Translations under genes and position numbers: made by a program | Notes under the pieces: generated by a model | What the model saw: only the letters and a program-made list of their open reading frames with translations | Told to the model about the DNA's origin: nothing | Databases searched by the model: none | Part shown: positions 45,601 to 57,600 of the stretch, one piece after another | Position numbering within the stretch: the stretch's first letter is position 1 | Layout of the letters: the number at the start of each line of letters is the position of its first letter | Source: Amphibalanus amphitrite | Taxonomy: Eukaryota > Arthropoda > Thecostraca > Balanomorpha > Balanidae | Direction of reading: 5' to 3' | Assembly (NCBI RefSeq): GCF_019059575.1 | Contig: NW_024881781.1 | Coordinates: 434,001-498,000 of the forward strand | Length of the DNA: 64,000 nt

Positions 45601-48600
45601 CCAGACCTCCCCCTCCCGGTGCCCACAGCGGACCGGCTGCCGTCTCAGGAGGGCCCTCTGTCTGACCTGGAGGTACTGCACGGAGACGGCCGGCGACTGC
45701 GGCATATGGTGGCAGCATTCGACGAGTATGTCACCCAGGAGTGGTACCGCGTCTGGCCGGCCCTGGAGTGGCTCACCAATGAGTGGTAAGGACTAGGGAG
45801 CCCGGGAGGGGGACAGGTCTGGTTGTATGTCACCCAGGAGTGGTACCGCGTCTGGCCGGCTCTGGAGTGGCTCACCAATGAGTGGTAAGGACTAGGGAGC
45901 CCGGGAGGGGGACAGGTCTGGTTATATGTCACCCAGGAGTGGTACCGCGTCTGGCCGGCTCTGGAGTGGCTCACCAATGAGTGGTAAGGACTAGGGAGCC
46001 CGGGAGGGGGACAGGTCTGGTTGTATGTCACCCAGGAGTGGTACCGCGTCTGGCCGGCTCTGGAGTGGCTCACCAATGAGTGGTAAGGACTAGGGAGCCC
46101 GGGAGGGGGACAGGTCTGGTTATATGTCACCCAGGAGTGGTACCGCGTCTGGCCGGCTCTGGAGTGGCTCACCAATGAGTGGTAAGGACTAGGGAGCCCG
46201 GGAGGGGGACAGGTCTGGTTGTATGTCACCCAGGAGTGGTACCGCGTCTGGCCGGCTCTGGAGTGGCTTACAAACGAATGGTGAGAAATGAAAGTAAGGG
46301 TACCCGCAGAAAAGTAAAAAGTAGCACCCGAGGCTAGAGGATGGGCAATTATAGTGAGTGAGGTCGGAGTGATGCGGAGTGAGTTTTGAGTGTATATAGT
46401 AGTCATTAGTGATTAATTTATGATAAGGTGACGGTGAAAAGAGGGAGTGACTAGGACATTGATGTCTATCCGTGGCTTGTCGCGATCAGTTATAGTGTTA
46501 TAGTACATCTTGTTATACTTGTCTCTGATATAACGTGTCGTGACATGTCATGAACATTGAACGTGAACTACGCGACGTGTTACGTGACGGTGCCCCTCGT
46601 CCTCCGTCAGCGTTCCGGAGCTGTTCCGGCTGGCCGAGGTGCTGCCGCTCTCCTTCCCTGACGCGGTGTATGAAATGGCCGCCCTGCTGCGGCATACGGC
46701 GCACCTGGTCGGGCCCACCATCGCCGATTCTAAGGTACGGGCGGAAGGGAGTGCTGGCAAGTACACATCTGGTCGGACCCACCATAGCCGATTCTAAGGT
46801 ACGGGCGGAAGGGAGTGCTGGCAAGTACACATCTGGTCGGGCCCACCATAGCCGATTCTAAGGTACGGGCGGAAGGGAGCGCTGGCAAGTACACATCTGG
46901 TTGGGCCCACCATAGCCGATTCCAAGGTACGGGCGGAAGGGAGGGCTGGCAAGTACACATCTGGTCGGACCCACCACAGCCGATTCTAAGGTATGGGCGG
47001 AAGGGAGGGCTGGCAAGTACACATCTGGTCGGACCCACCACAGCCGATTCTAAGGTATGGGCGGAAGGGAGGGCTGGCAAGTACACATCTGGTCGGACCC
47101 ACCATAGCCGATTCCAAGGTATGGGCGGAAGGGAGGGCTGGCAAGTACACATCTGGTCGGACCCACCATAGCCGATTCTAAGGTACGGGAGAAATAATAC
47201 CGTGATTATCAATGTCCCAACAGCGCACCACGTCCTGGTCAGACGCACTATCGCGGAATCACTGAGATGCGATGATGTTCCTACGAGAGATTCTACGAGG
47301 ATACTTCTTCGCGAAATTCGCCGTTCTTTTTCTCAGTTTTACTTTATTTCTGTGTATTTTTTGCCTCCTCAGTGGTTCCAGGTGATTTGGCTAATTTTAT
47401 CGTGCACTAAGGTAGCATATGATGCATGTTCCATCTACCACGGTCAGAATGGTTAACCACGAGCACTATTTGTATCCCACGTACCGCCTCCCTCCCTGCC
47501 GCTCCAGCTGTGGCCGTGCTGTGAGTCGCGTCTGCGCGGCGCGGCCGCCGCTGACGCCCCGCCGCCGGGCCTCACCTCTGCACTACTGCCGGCCGTGTGC
47601 GCCGGACTGCTGGCGGCACCCCTACCGGACGCCGACGCCCGGCTGGCGCGTACCCTCGAGGACGCTCTCTACCTCAGCGCTGCCTGCCGGCTGACAGGCG
47701 AACCTCTAGCGGCGGCCGTGCGGCTGCTACTGGAGTATCCGGAGCGGCACGCAGCGCTGCTGGACCTCCTGTGGAAGGGTGAGCAGATGGGGCGGGGGAG
47801 GGATGAAGCAGGATGTAACGATAATGAGGGTGATAATGGGAGTTGTTACTTATGAAGACTTTGGTGGTGGATTCCGGAGAGGGATCCAGCAAGACTAGTC
47901 GTTTTTGTGTGATCAGTCATGCAACTGGTTTTCATATGTTATTTAATTGCATGCGACGATATGATCCACTATATAGACTTTTGCTTACAACTGACGCTTT
48001 GAACTGGTCCCAATATTCAAGCCATAATTATAAAGCTTGTATCCTGCTCGTCTCGCCCCCAGGTGTGATGCACTCGGTGGTCGAGGTGCGGGAGACGACC
48101 GCCCAGCTGGCCGGCATGCTGGTCCCCGAGGTGCCCGAGACCGTACTGACGGCCCGCGTGCTGCCGGCGCTGGTCACACTGGCGTCCGACCCGCAACAGT
48201 GAGTAAGGCGCAATGTTGGAATTGTCGTTTTCGGTCCTGGTCACGGATGATAAAATCGGTCCGGAGAATTGGCCAGCGTTTACAACAGCCAACAGGAAAA
48301 TCAAATGTTTGGCCTGCTAAATGTAATAGCCGATTAACTGTGTCCCTCTCGAGTCTCGATGCTATTTCTGCATATTTTTGGTGTAATAATAGCAGCAGTT
48401 TTTTATCACAAAGGCTGGGAAATTTAGAAGATTTCAGGTGCCAGAGTATAAATTTGTAGAGGAGAACAAAATCTTTTGAATCCGACGGGGACCAGCAAAG
48501 GGTCTTATTTCCAACATTGGTAAGGCGGCACCGCCCCAAGGGCTGCGGAGTCAGAGTTGGAGTATGCCAGGAGTCGGAGTCGCAGGAAAGCCATCCCCTG

Positions 48601-51600
48601 GGGTCGAAATGACTGATGACGGTTGAATGACTGCTTCGGGTGGTACCTACTGCGAACATCAAATTGATGTGCTGGGATGAAGTAAACACAGCGATCCACC
48701 GTTGAAGGTAGCCCATGTTCTCAGTAATGGCGTTACTGTGTTGATGCGTTGCGTGTGGCTTGGTTCAAGAACCAAGGTGCAGAATGTTGATGTTTTCATC
48801 CATGATACGTGTCAGGCGAAAAGACTGGCCAGTGTGGGGGTCGAACCCACGACATTCGCGTTATTAGCACGACGCTCTAACCAACTGAGCTAACCGGCCG
48901 GCGGCGCTTTTCCGCTGTATTTTTATGTATCATAGAAGAAAGGTACCATTTGCTTCCCAAATTTTATTATAATTATTTTCAGTGCACTTTTGGTCTCTTT
49001 TTCTCAGCGACTTATGACTGTTTACCACTCCTAGCACGAGTTCTAAGCTCAAGCTTTCACCACAGTCATTCGCTCGCAGCTTGACCGAGTGCGCGCCCGC
49101 CGAAAAATCACAGTGACCCTTGACCTCGCAGCCCAAGAGCCTACTTCCTTCCACAGCGAGTCTCACCACCTATCTCTGCCCACAGCGCCCACCATATCCC
49201 TCCCCAGTACCCGTCCGTCTGACTGTTTCGTCTCCTCGCCAGGCTGGTGCGGCGCGCGGTGGTGCCGGCCCTGGGCCTGGTGCTGGAGACCCAGCCGGGC
49301 CGGGAGCCGTCTGAGAAGGCCCGTCTGCAGGTGACGGCGCTGTGCCAGGACGCGGCGCTGGCCGGCCCGCTGGCGGCCGCGCTGGGCCGCGCCGCCGCCG
49401 CCGGCCGGCACACCGAGTTCTGCCTGTCGCGGCTGGCAGAGCTGTCGGCGCGCCGCGCGCCCGCCGACGCGCCCACCCTGCTGGACGCCTACACGGCGCT
49501 GGCCTGCGGGCATGTGGCCGGGGAGGCCGTCAGCAGGGACATCCTGCCGGCGCTCAGGTCGGTCATATGTCTGCTTCACTCTGGTAAACACTACTTCTTA
49601 TTGCTATATTAATTGTAACTAGGCTCATTTCGTTGGCAATTGAGTAAGCTGACAATCAGCTTTGTGTTTAGGCTTTCGCTTTAGGTTTTTGTTTCGTACT
49701 TTGTTCTCCATCGTGCATGTGATAACGAAGGGTAGAAATCACAGAATGAAGCAAATCTACCTGCGGTGCCTTTAATTTTCGATTAAAGTCATCATCGATG
49801 CACCGGACTCGGGTAAGGTCGGTGGTGGTTCTGTGGTGCCATTTGCAACAAGCACTGCTTAGCGGGCCACCCTGGCGCGTTTTTCATTATTTGAATTTTA
49901 CCAAGTGCCAACGAGTTGACATGCTACCCAGCGCCTCCTCTTCGTTGACGTCATATTTAGCTATCCGACGCGAGGGTATATTGAGTCCGACGCAAGCATG
50001 CGTCCAGGAGACCAGGTTTGATTTGAACATTATTGAGCACTTGATGCGCGAGGAAGTCGCCGTGGCTGACAAGGCATAGATATCTAATGCGCAGAGGCAT
50101 ATAGATCTTATGTCATATAAATAGCTCTATGTGGTCAGGGTCACGGACTTGTACGGTGAGATCGGTGGATCGAAATTCGAATCACATTAACATGTTGGCT
50201 ACTCAATGTCGTTCACGTTCGCAACGGTGTGCGGCTGTGCGCCTGAGAAATTCAGGGTAAGTATTTATCCAATGAAGGAATATGTTGCAAAAGAAAAGGT
50301 TGCACCATGTAACCGAATTACCAGTTCTGTTACCTACGGCTCTATCGATATACCCAATCCATGGTCAACTGTCAAGCCTTGGGGCTTGGGCCAAATTGTC
50401 AAACCCAAGTCCAAGATTCCTTTACCCCAAGCCATTGAGTAAAGGCTTTCCTTTACCTGGATTTGGTAGCAATAGTTTGGATTCTCGTAAGCGGCGACAG
50501 ATATTGCGCGAATGTTTCGTTTAGCTTGGTGTGTGTTTGGCGCGCGCTTGTGGGTCTATCGCTGGTTGTATTTACACTGTGTATTTGAGCAAGATACCTA
50601 TATTTGAGCGTCCTATTCAGCATTGGGGGTACTACGGATTGTGCGTTGAGTTATGTGATTGACATTTGACAATGGAGTTGCTGCGCTCTGATCTTTTCAA
50701 AACTGGTGAATTTGACAACATCATCATCAACTTCACTGAAAGCGAGGTTCTCTGCAGAACGAACGTCAACAATGAAGAAGAACTTGCAACTTGGAAAGAG
50801 CTCTTCTGTCGTGCTTCACAGACCTCACTGAATGTAGTATACACTAGACATCCAAGTGGTGAACGTATATTTTTCAGTCAGAAGCTGGTGTGTCAGTTTG
50901 CTGTCAAAAGACACAAGGGGGTGAAGAAGCACAGCACAGGGTGAGTTAACTGGGTAATGGTGGGGCAGGGGCAAGGCTATATAAACCAGGTAGAACGCTC
51001 CCGAAGAAAAAGTGGTGACAAGCAATATTTAGTTGCCGCGACCCTCACTTGTTCAAGACTATATCCGCAAGCAGCATTTACAAGCTAGCGGAAATCGACC
51101 AATCGGCGTTCGGCAATACTCAACGCTGATTGGCCCGATGCTCGTGACGAAATTGCGGGGGACTGCAGCTACTCCCCTATGGCGTTTCATTGACTTATGA
51201 CTTTTGAAGGGGATTTGTATAAGTTTTTGTTGGGTTTGAGGCCATTTTTGAGCTTGGATATTCTTTCCGTGACCTTTGACTATATAATAACGACATTTAA
51301 TCATGACATTTCTATATACTACCGGTGTCACATCGGCCAAAAAGACCGTAAGTACATGGGATAGACGGACCACTGCTGATGGGGCCACACATGCCGGCGT
51401 GTGGTCATCGGAGGCCCATGAGGGCTCGACATGGGTCCTTTATGGGTCGATATAGGCCCAGTGGGTCCAGTGCAGGCCTACCAGGGGCCGGTGGCATATA
51501 ATGTAAGGCTGTCTCGGGACGAATTGAGGGCTCATGGGGGCCATATAGGACCATTAGGGACAACATAAGCCAATCAGGGGTCCATTTAGGCCAATAAAGG

Positions 51601-54600
51601 CGCTTCAGGGACTTGAAGAGGCCATTCAAGAGCCGTGGTGGGCCCATGAGGGGACGGCATTGGTCCATCAGGTGCAGTCAGGGGATGTTGTACGGGTTTC
51701 TCAGTGACCCATTTGGGCATATCAGTGACCAATTTAGACCCAGCAGGGGGCTTTGTAGACCTAACAGGGGCTGGTGATGGTTTATCGGAGGCCAGCGTTA
51801 GTCCATCGGGGCATGGCATGCCCATCAGGGGTAATTGCGGGCCCACGCTGAACAATGATGGCCCTTCAACGGCCCCTAATGGATCTAGATTGACCCATGT
51901 TCCATGATGTGTCATGTATGCCCCTATGGCAGGCCTACTCAGACCCCTGATGGACGTTCCCGGCCTCTGATGACCCTATACTGAATCCTGGTGGGGCTCT
52001 AAGAGTCTCCAATAACCCTTCTTCAGCCCATTATTACCATACGCTGGCACTAAAGGCCCCACATCAGCCGCAGGGCAGTCCGTGCCAATTGACAGCATGT
52101 CTTTTCGGCCGATATTACATCGGTAATATTAATTAAAATCATGATTTTATGGTGCCATTATATAGCTAACAGTCATAAGAAATATATTTCAACTCGAAAA
52201 CAGCTCGAAACAGCATATAATCTTAAAGAAACCCCTCTGAAATCCAAAAGCCTATTCGGGTCCATAGAGAATAACTGCGGTCCCCCGCAATTTCGTCACG
52301 AGCGTCGGGCCAATCAGCGTCGAGCACTGCCGAGCGCTGATTGGTGGATTTTCCGCTAGCGCTTGAGTGCTGCTCGCGGAACAAGAGTTCGTCGACAATC
52401 CTCCACAAACGTCTGTCACCACTTTTCGTAATGCTAAACAGCCGGAGCGTACCCCCCTGGGCAGGGGTAACGGTGGGGCAGGCGTCACCAACAGCTTCCT
52501 GTTTCAACAGCCAAGGTTGATGCATTATTAGGGCCCAAATGCATAAAACATTTACGCGAGATTACCCATAATGCTCTGACACGTTTTTTATATAAATTTA
52601 GTCAGAACCTTTTGATAGGAAGGATTCACAAGGAACGGAGCCACTGCTAAGCGAGGCTTGTTGCGGTGACCTTGGCCTCTACCCTCCGATCGCGCAATTC
52701 CAGTTGTATGGCAGAATTTAGAGTCCAAAGTTTAATGTGCGCACATAGCCGCGCACGGCAGGTCCCCTCACTGACTTCGCCTGGCTACAGCCTGCCACCA
52801 ACTGCAACCATACCTGTCAGGAGGCCCATAATTGTCAAGCGCCCGTCGAACCCGGACTGTTATAACCGGGAACGCATGCTCTCACCACGCGGAGTCCAAC
52901 GCTCTACCGACTGAGCTACGTTACCGGCGGTAGAGCGGTAGAGTATATGTAAATCAAGAAGAAATTACAGCTAAACTTACCATGATCAATATTTTTTTCT
53001 ATATACATCTCCATATAAAATCAGCCTATTTTCTGAAACACAATCTTTTGTTTAACCCGCGCCCCGCTGGGGGTCCTCGATTTCCACGCCCTGCTGGGGG
53101 GAGGGTGTTTGAACACCCCCCCCCTTCTAACTCGGCTCCTGGGGCACGTAGGGATACGCGGAAGGCGGCGTTCGAATGAGCGCCAAAAATAATGACGAAA
53201 TTACTTCGGTCACTTTTTTGGTCAGGTCTAAGGTCAGGTCACCAGAGGTCATTCAAGGCAAAATTACGACGATTTTCAGGTCGAATGTCGACAATTTCCA
53301 AGAAGCCAACGCATAGCTCGGGAACCAATTGAGCCACAGCACCGCGGAAAAGCGCATTCGATAGCCCTATTAATGCCCTCACTGAGTTATTCTCTCATAT
53401 TTGACCTAACGTCAATGGTTTTGCCTGCAGACTGCAGAGGGCAAAAACTGCCAATATAGCCGATTTTTTCGGAAACAGCTTTTCTTCAATAACGTTTGAC
53501 TCAAGCCTTGCACGGGCTTACTTTTACCGGCATCGTGTTCCTCTCGTCAAGACGCATCGAATGAACTATAACTTCACCTTGAAAGGCCAACTGGAATTTT
53601 GACCTCAGGTCAAGGTCATGACTTGACCGGTAACAGTCATGTTGCATATCAGTCGATCCGTATCGTCGAACCGAACACAATTTAGGCGTTTTCATCGCTC
53701 TAGCATGCCTCTATCAAAAGTTATTCGCGAAAAACTGTTAGTTACTATTTGTGACCTGAGATGACCTCAGAGGCATAAACAGGGGTCACGGACACAATTT
53801 TCATATTCAGTTTGTCTAAGTTACTTGTAATTTAGTGTTTGGAAGTGTGTATAATGGCTTTCGTCCAAAAGAGACGCATTTCAGTTTTCTCCCATTGACT
53901 TGTAGGTAATGGGAGGTCGCAAAATTGATCTGACCTTAGATCATCGATACCCAAATTCTGAGATATGCATTTTGTACATACTATTGCTTTTAGCAATCGC
54001 TGATAGTTTCAAAGCGATCGGTCACTCGATGTAGCTATTGCAGGCATTGAAACTTTCATGAGGTGAGGTCACTTGAAGTGACCTGGTGACCTGACTTTCA
54101 GTGACGTTGGTCTGAAATTTTCACTACATGTGTATCATTGGTGTATAATATCTGCGCCGTCGTTTTGTTCGCCGGGATCGGTCGCTTTTTCGGCCAGTTT
54201 TTCGCGAAAAGACCGAGGGGGTCCGTAATTCGCCCCTCCCTCCCCCCGTATAAGACGAGGGTTATGTGTAGGCTCATTTTTTCTCATAAAGACCAGCTTT
54301 AGAATTTGACCTTGATTGACTTGGCCTTGACCAACTAATTAAGTATGAATAACATGTTCCATAAAACGTGTGTAGTTTACATCATATTTAATAGTTGGTT
54401 CATATTGGTCTTTGGTGCGCTATACTAACCCTGACATTGAACTTTGCATGACATTTTGTGTACCGCGTTTTGCCTATGTGGCATAAACATGTTCTCTGGG
54501 CAATCAACATCAGTCAATGCTTTGCCATGCTCCAAAGTCCAAATGACATTTTGACCTGGCTGACCTAATGTGACATGTAACATGACATGTAACATGTAAC

Positions 54601-57600
54601 ATGACATGTAACATGTAACGATGGTCGATGTGACTTGTAACTTGTCTATTGAAAAATTGTGATAAAAGCTTCACCATACTTTTGAGAGGTGTTCCCGTAT
54701 TTCTACGGCCATCTACTCGGAAGCCCAGCCGCCACCAAAAGGTGACCCCTCCAACCCTCCTGTTAGAATTGAAGTCGAGTGTTTTTAAAACTGCAAGGAA
54801 AATAACACGTCTTTAATGGTCATTTGCAGATGCCCCTTCAGGATGCATATCCAGATCAAGAGAGCCAGTGAGCGAAAGGTGAAAGACGACGCATTGCTAA
54901 GCACTCATCCATGCGTAATCGTCCTGACCGGAGAACACAACCATACCGGATGTGCGAAGTCGCTCAAAGAGCTTCGAGTGCTCCCTCAGGTGGAAAAGGA
55001 GTTCTTTGAATACTTTCGACGAGGTAAGCAAAGTCAACATTGGTTATCCGCTCTTCGCTCTTCCCCAATCCTTACTTGTCTTTGCTTTGGAACATGATCT
55101 TTCTTTTCCGGACCTGTTAAGATTATCAGCAGTACATTATACAAATATGCAGGCAGTTAACATCTTGTAGTAACTGTTATCGATCGATATAATATAATCA
55201 TAGCGACATGCAGTGCTCCGTTCCCTGATAACTGGCTTTTGATCTAGTATTTTTTATTAAAACTATCAGCTAATACTCAAACTCAGTGACGAAAGCCAAG
55301 AAAGTTCAATAGACGAGGAAACCCTAATCGAAACGATATGCACAATACGTATTGCGACACTCAAAGAAATTGTGTGATTTAGAAAAAAAAAACTGACAAT
55401 TCCAAATAACTAGATCAGACACTTAAGTTAAATTCCATCAATTTCTCAGGCATGCGCGTACCAGAGGCGCAAAGATACCACCGCCTGAAGATGGGTCTGG
55501 GATCAGAGCTCTGGACGGAAGAAGACCGCGGCGACATGAATCCGTCGCTCCGAGCCGTCGCCTACATGCAACGGAAGTGGGCAAAAGCAACTGCTGGAGG
55601 CTGCAACGATGAAGACATGCTCGCCGCGCTGGATAGATACGCAGCTACCACCAATAGTGTGATCGAAATTGAGAGGAGCAGCGCAGGCTCATTCTGCGTG
55701 GCTCTCGTGACGCCGTTCATGAAGCGCGTCCATGCCCTCCGAGAGGCTGGAGAGGTGGTGTTTGTTGACGCCACAACTTCTGTCGATCGTCTCAACACCA
55801 CGATCGTGCCGCTGCTCTGTTGCAGCCCTGCCGGAGCCCTGCCTTTGGGAGTGGTGTTCTCCTCTTCTCAAGACGAGGCTCAGCTGACAACAGGTATGTT
55901 TGATGCCTTTCCCCACTTGTTTGCATGGCATTAAGTTTGATGTATTTAACTTTAAATTCTGAAGTGTTTTGTCAATGAAAATGCTTATCCCGCAGCTTCC
56001 TTAGATCTTGTCGCGCATATTTGCTATTGCAAGGATACATGCATCCCCTCGCCTCGGGGAATATGCTGAAATGCCCATGATCCTCACGAATCGCAACAAC
56101 AGGAACATTTGCTTTTGTTCCAGGCTTCAGGCTGCTCCAGAAAGATGTTGGCAATGCAGCCTTCAATGGACGTGGGCATCCTTCAGCGTTCATCACGGAT
56201 AACTGCGATGCAGAACGAAGGGCTCTGCGGACCGTCTGGCCTGAGGCCGAACAGTTCCTCAGCATTGCCCATGTGCTGCAGGAGGTCTGGAGGTGGCTCC
56301 TCGACCCCATACATGGCGTCCCGAGGGACCAACGTCAGGAGCTGATGGGCGTCGTGCGGAAACTGGTGTATGCGGAAAGCCCAGAACGCTTCCAGGCTCT
56401 GTTGGCTGCAGAACACGTAGCCCATCAAGGTTTCGCCAGGTTAGTGGATGTTGCCAGAAGTCTAATATTTAAACAAATTTACGCATGACGATCATTTTTT
56501 AACAGTTTTACGTTAATTTATATCAGATGCCACACATTTTAGCCCGGGTACCTGAGTCATTAATTTATAGTCCCCAATCTAATGGTTTTAGCGTTAAGAG
56601 TGGCTTTTTTTACCGCTTGACCGTTTTAAAACCTGTTATTATATTTCACGGATGCTGGCGGATCCGTCAAAGATAATTTGAGATATCTTTTTTTTTCTGG
56701 TACATCCTAGCACTTGCTTCGATACTCAACCACTGAAAGTCAACAATCATTCATGAGGCATTGGTCTCAACTCTCAATATAAGGGTTCCAGAGGCCAGTA
56801 GTTGAGATGGAGCCTGATTGCTTCCAACTTTAGACTGACAGCTGCTAGAACGACCCAGCTGTTATGCTGGGACTGAATGCGCCTCGCCAAGCTCGATCGG
56901 GGCAAAGGTGAGGAAAGTGAAGCGGCTTGAACTTTTTCTTGAGACGAGTAGTACCTACACAGCTCATGAACAGTGTGTCTACAAAGCGTCCACAAATCAA
57001 GTTGGTGTAATACTGAACCTATCGTCTTTCAGGTACATGATGGACCTCTTCGAAAGGCGCGCTGAATGGGCGATCGCGTGCCGCCAAGCATCCGCCCTTC
57101 GAGGGAACCTTACCAACAACTATGCGGAGGCCACGATGTGCATCATCAAAGACATCGTCATGAAAAGGTAACTCAGCTTCTACATCAAGTCCTGTTTCCT
57201 TCCTTCCTTCCTTCCTTCCCGTGTTTCCTTCCTTCTTATGTTTCCTTCGTTACTATGTTTCCCTCCAAACTTGCTGTATCATACATTGATGTTAATACAT
57301 TAATGTCAACTCACCTTTACGTTGAGTGATGGACCGGTAGTATGCGAATATTTCACTCAATATTATACAATCTACTGTCGATCCTGTCGACCTCTCGATG
57401 GTTTGTCGTCATTCCGCCTGCCATTATTGTCTTGTCAACTTGCTGCGTTTTACGGTTTGGTCAAATCGCAGCATTTTACACGAATGTTTATAAAAGCGGA
57501 GTAGGTATAGCACTGCCGTTCTTGGACCGCTTCATGAAAGGTAGCTTTTTGTTAACACGTGGGAAAAATTCCGATTCTGATCATTTAAATTTGGCATTTG

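Noticed and set aside
45645..46406. 253-codon open frame on the minus strand
   Set aside because: It is the complement of the 99-bp RELCH exon 12 array. The frame stays open only because 99 is divisible by three, and the peptide is a perfect internal repeat.
46735..47184. Regularly spaced repeats that could be mistaken for a CRISPR array
   Set aside because: The units are head-to-tail copies without unique spacers, contain exon sequence and lie in a eukaryotic intron.
46730..47248. 172-codon minus frame and overlapping plus frames with repeated peptides
   Set aside because: They are translations of the 64-bp tandem array across the RELCH exon 13 donor, with no independent coding signal.
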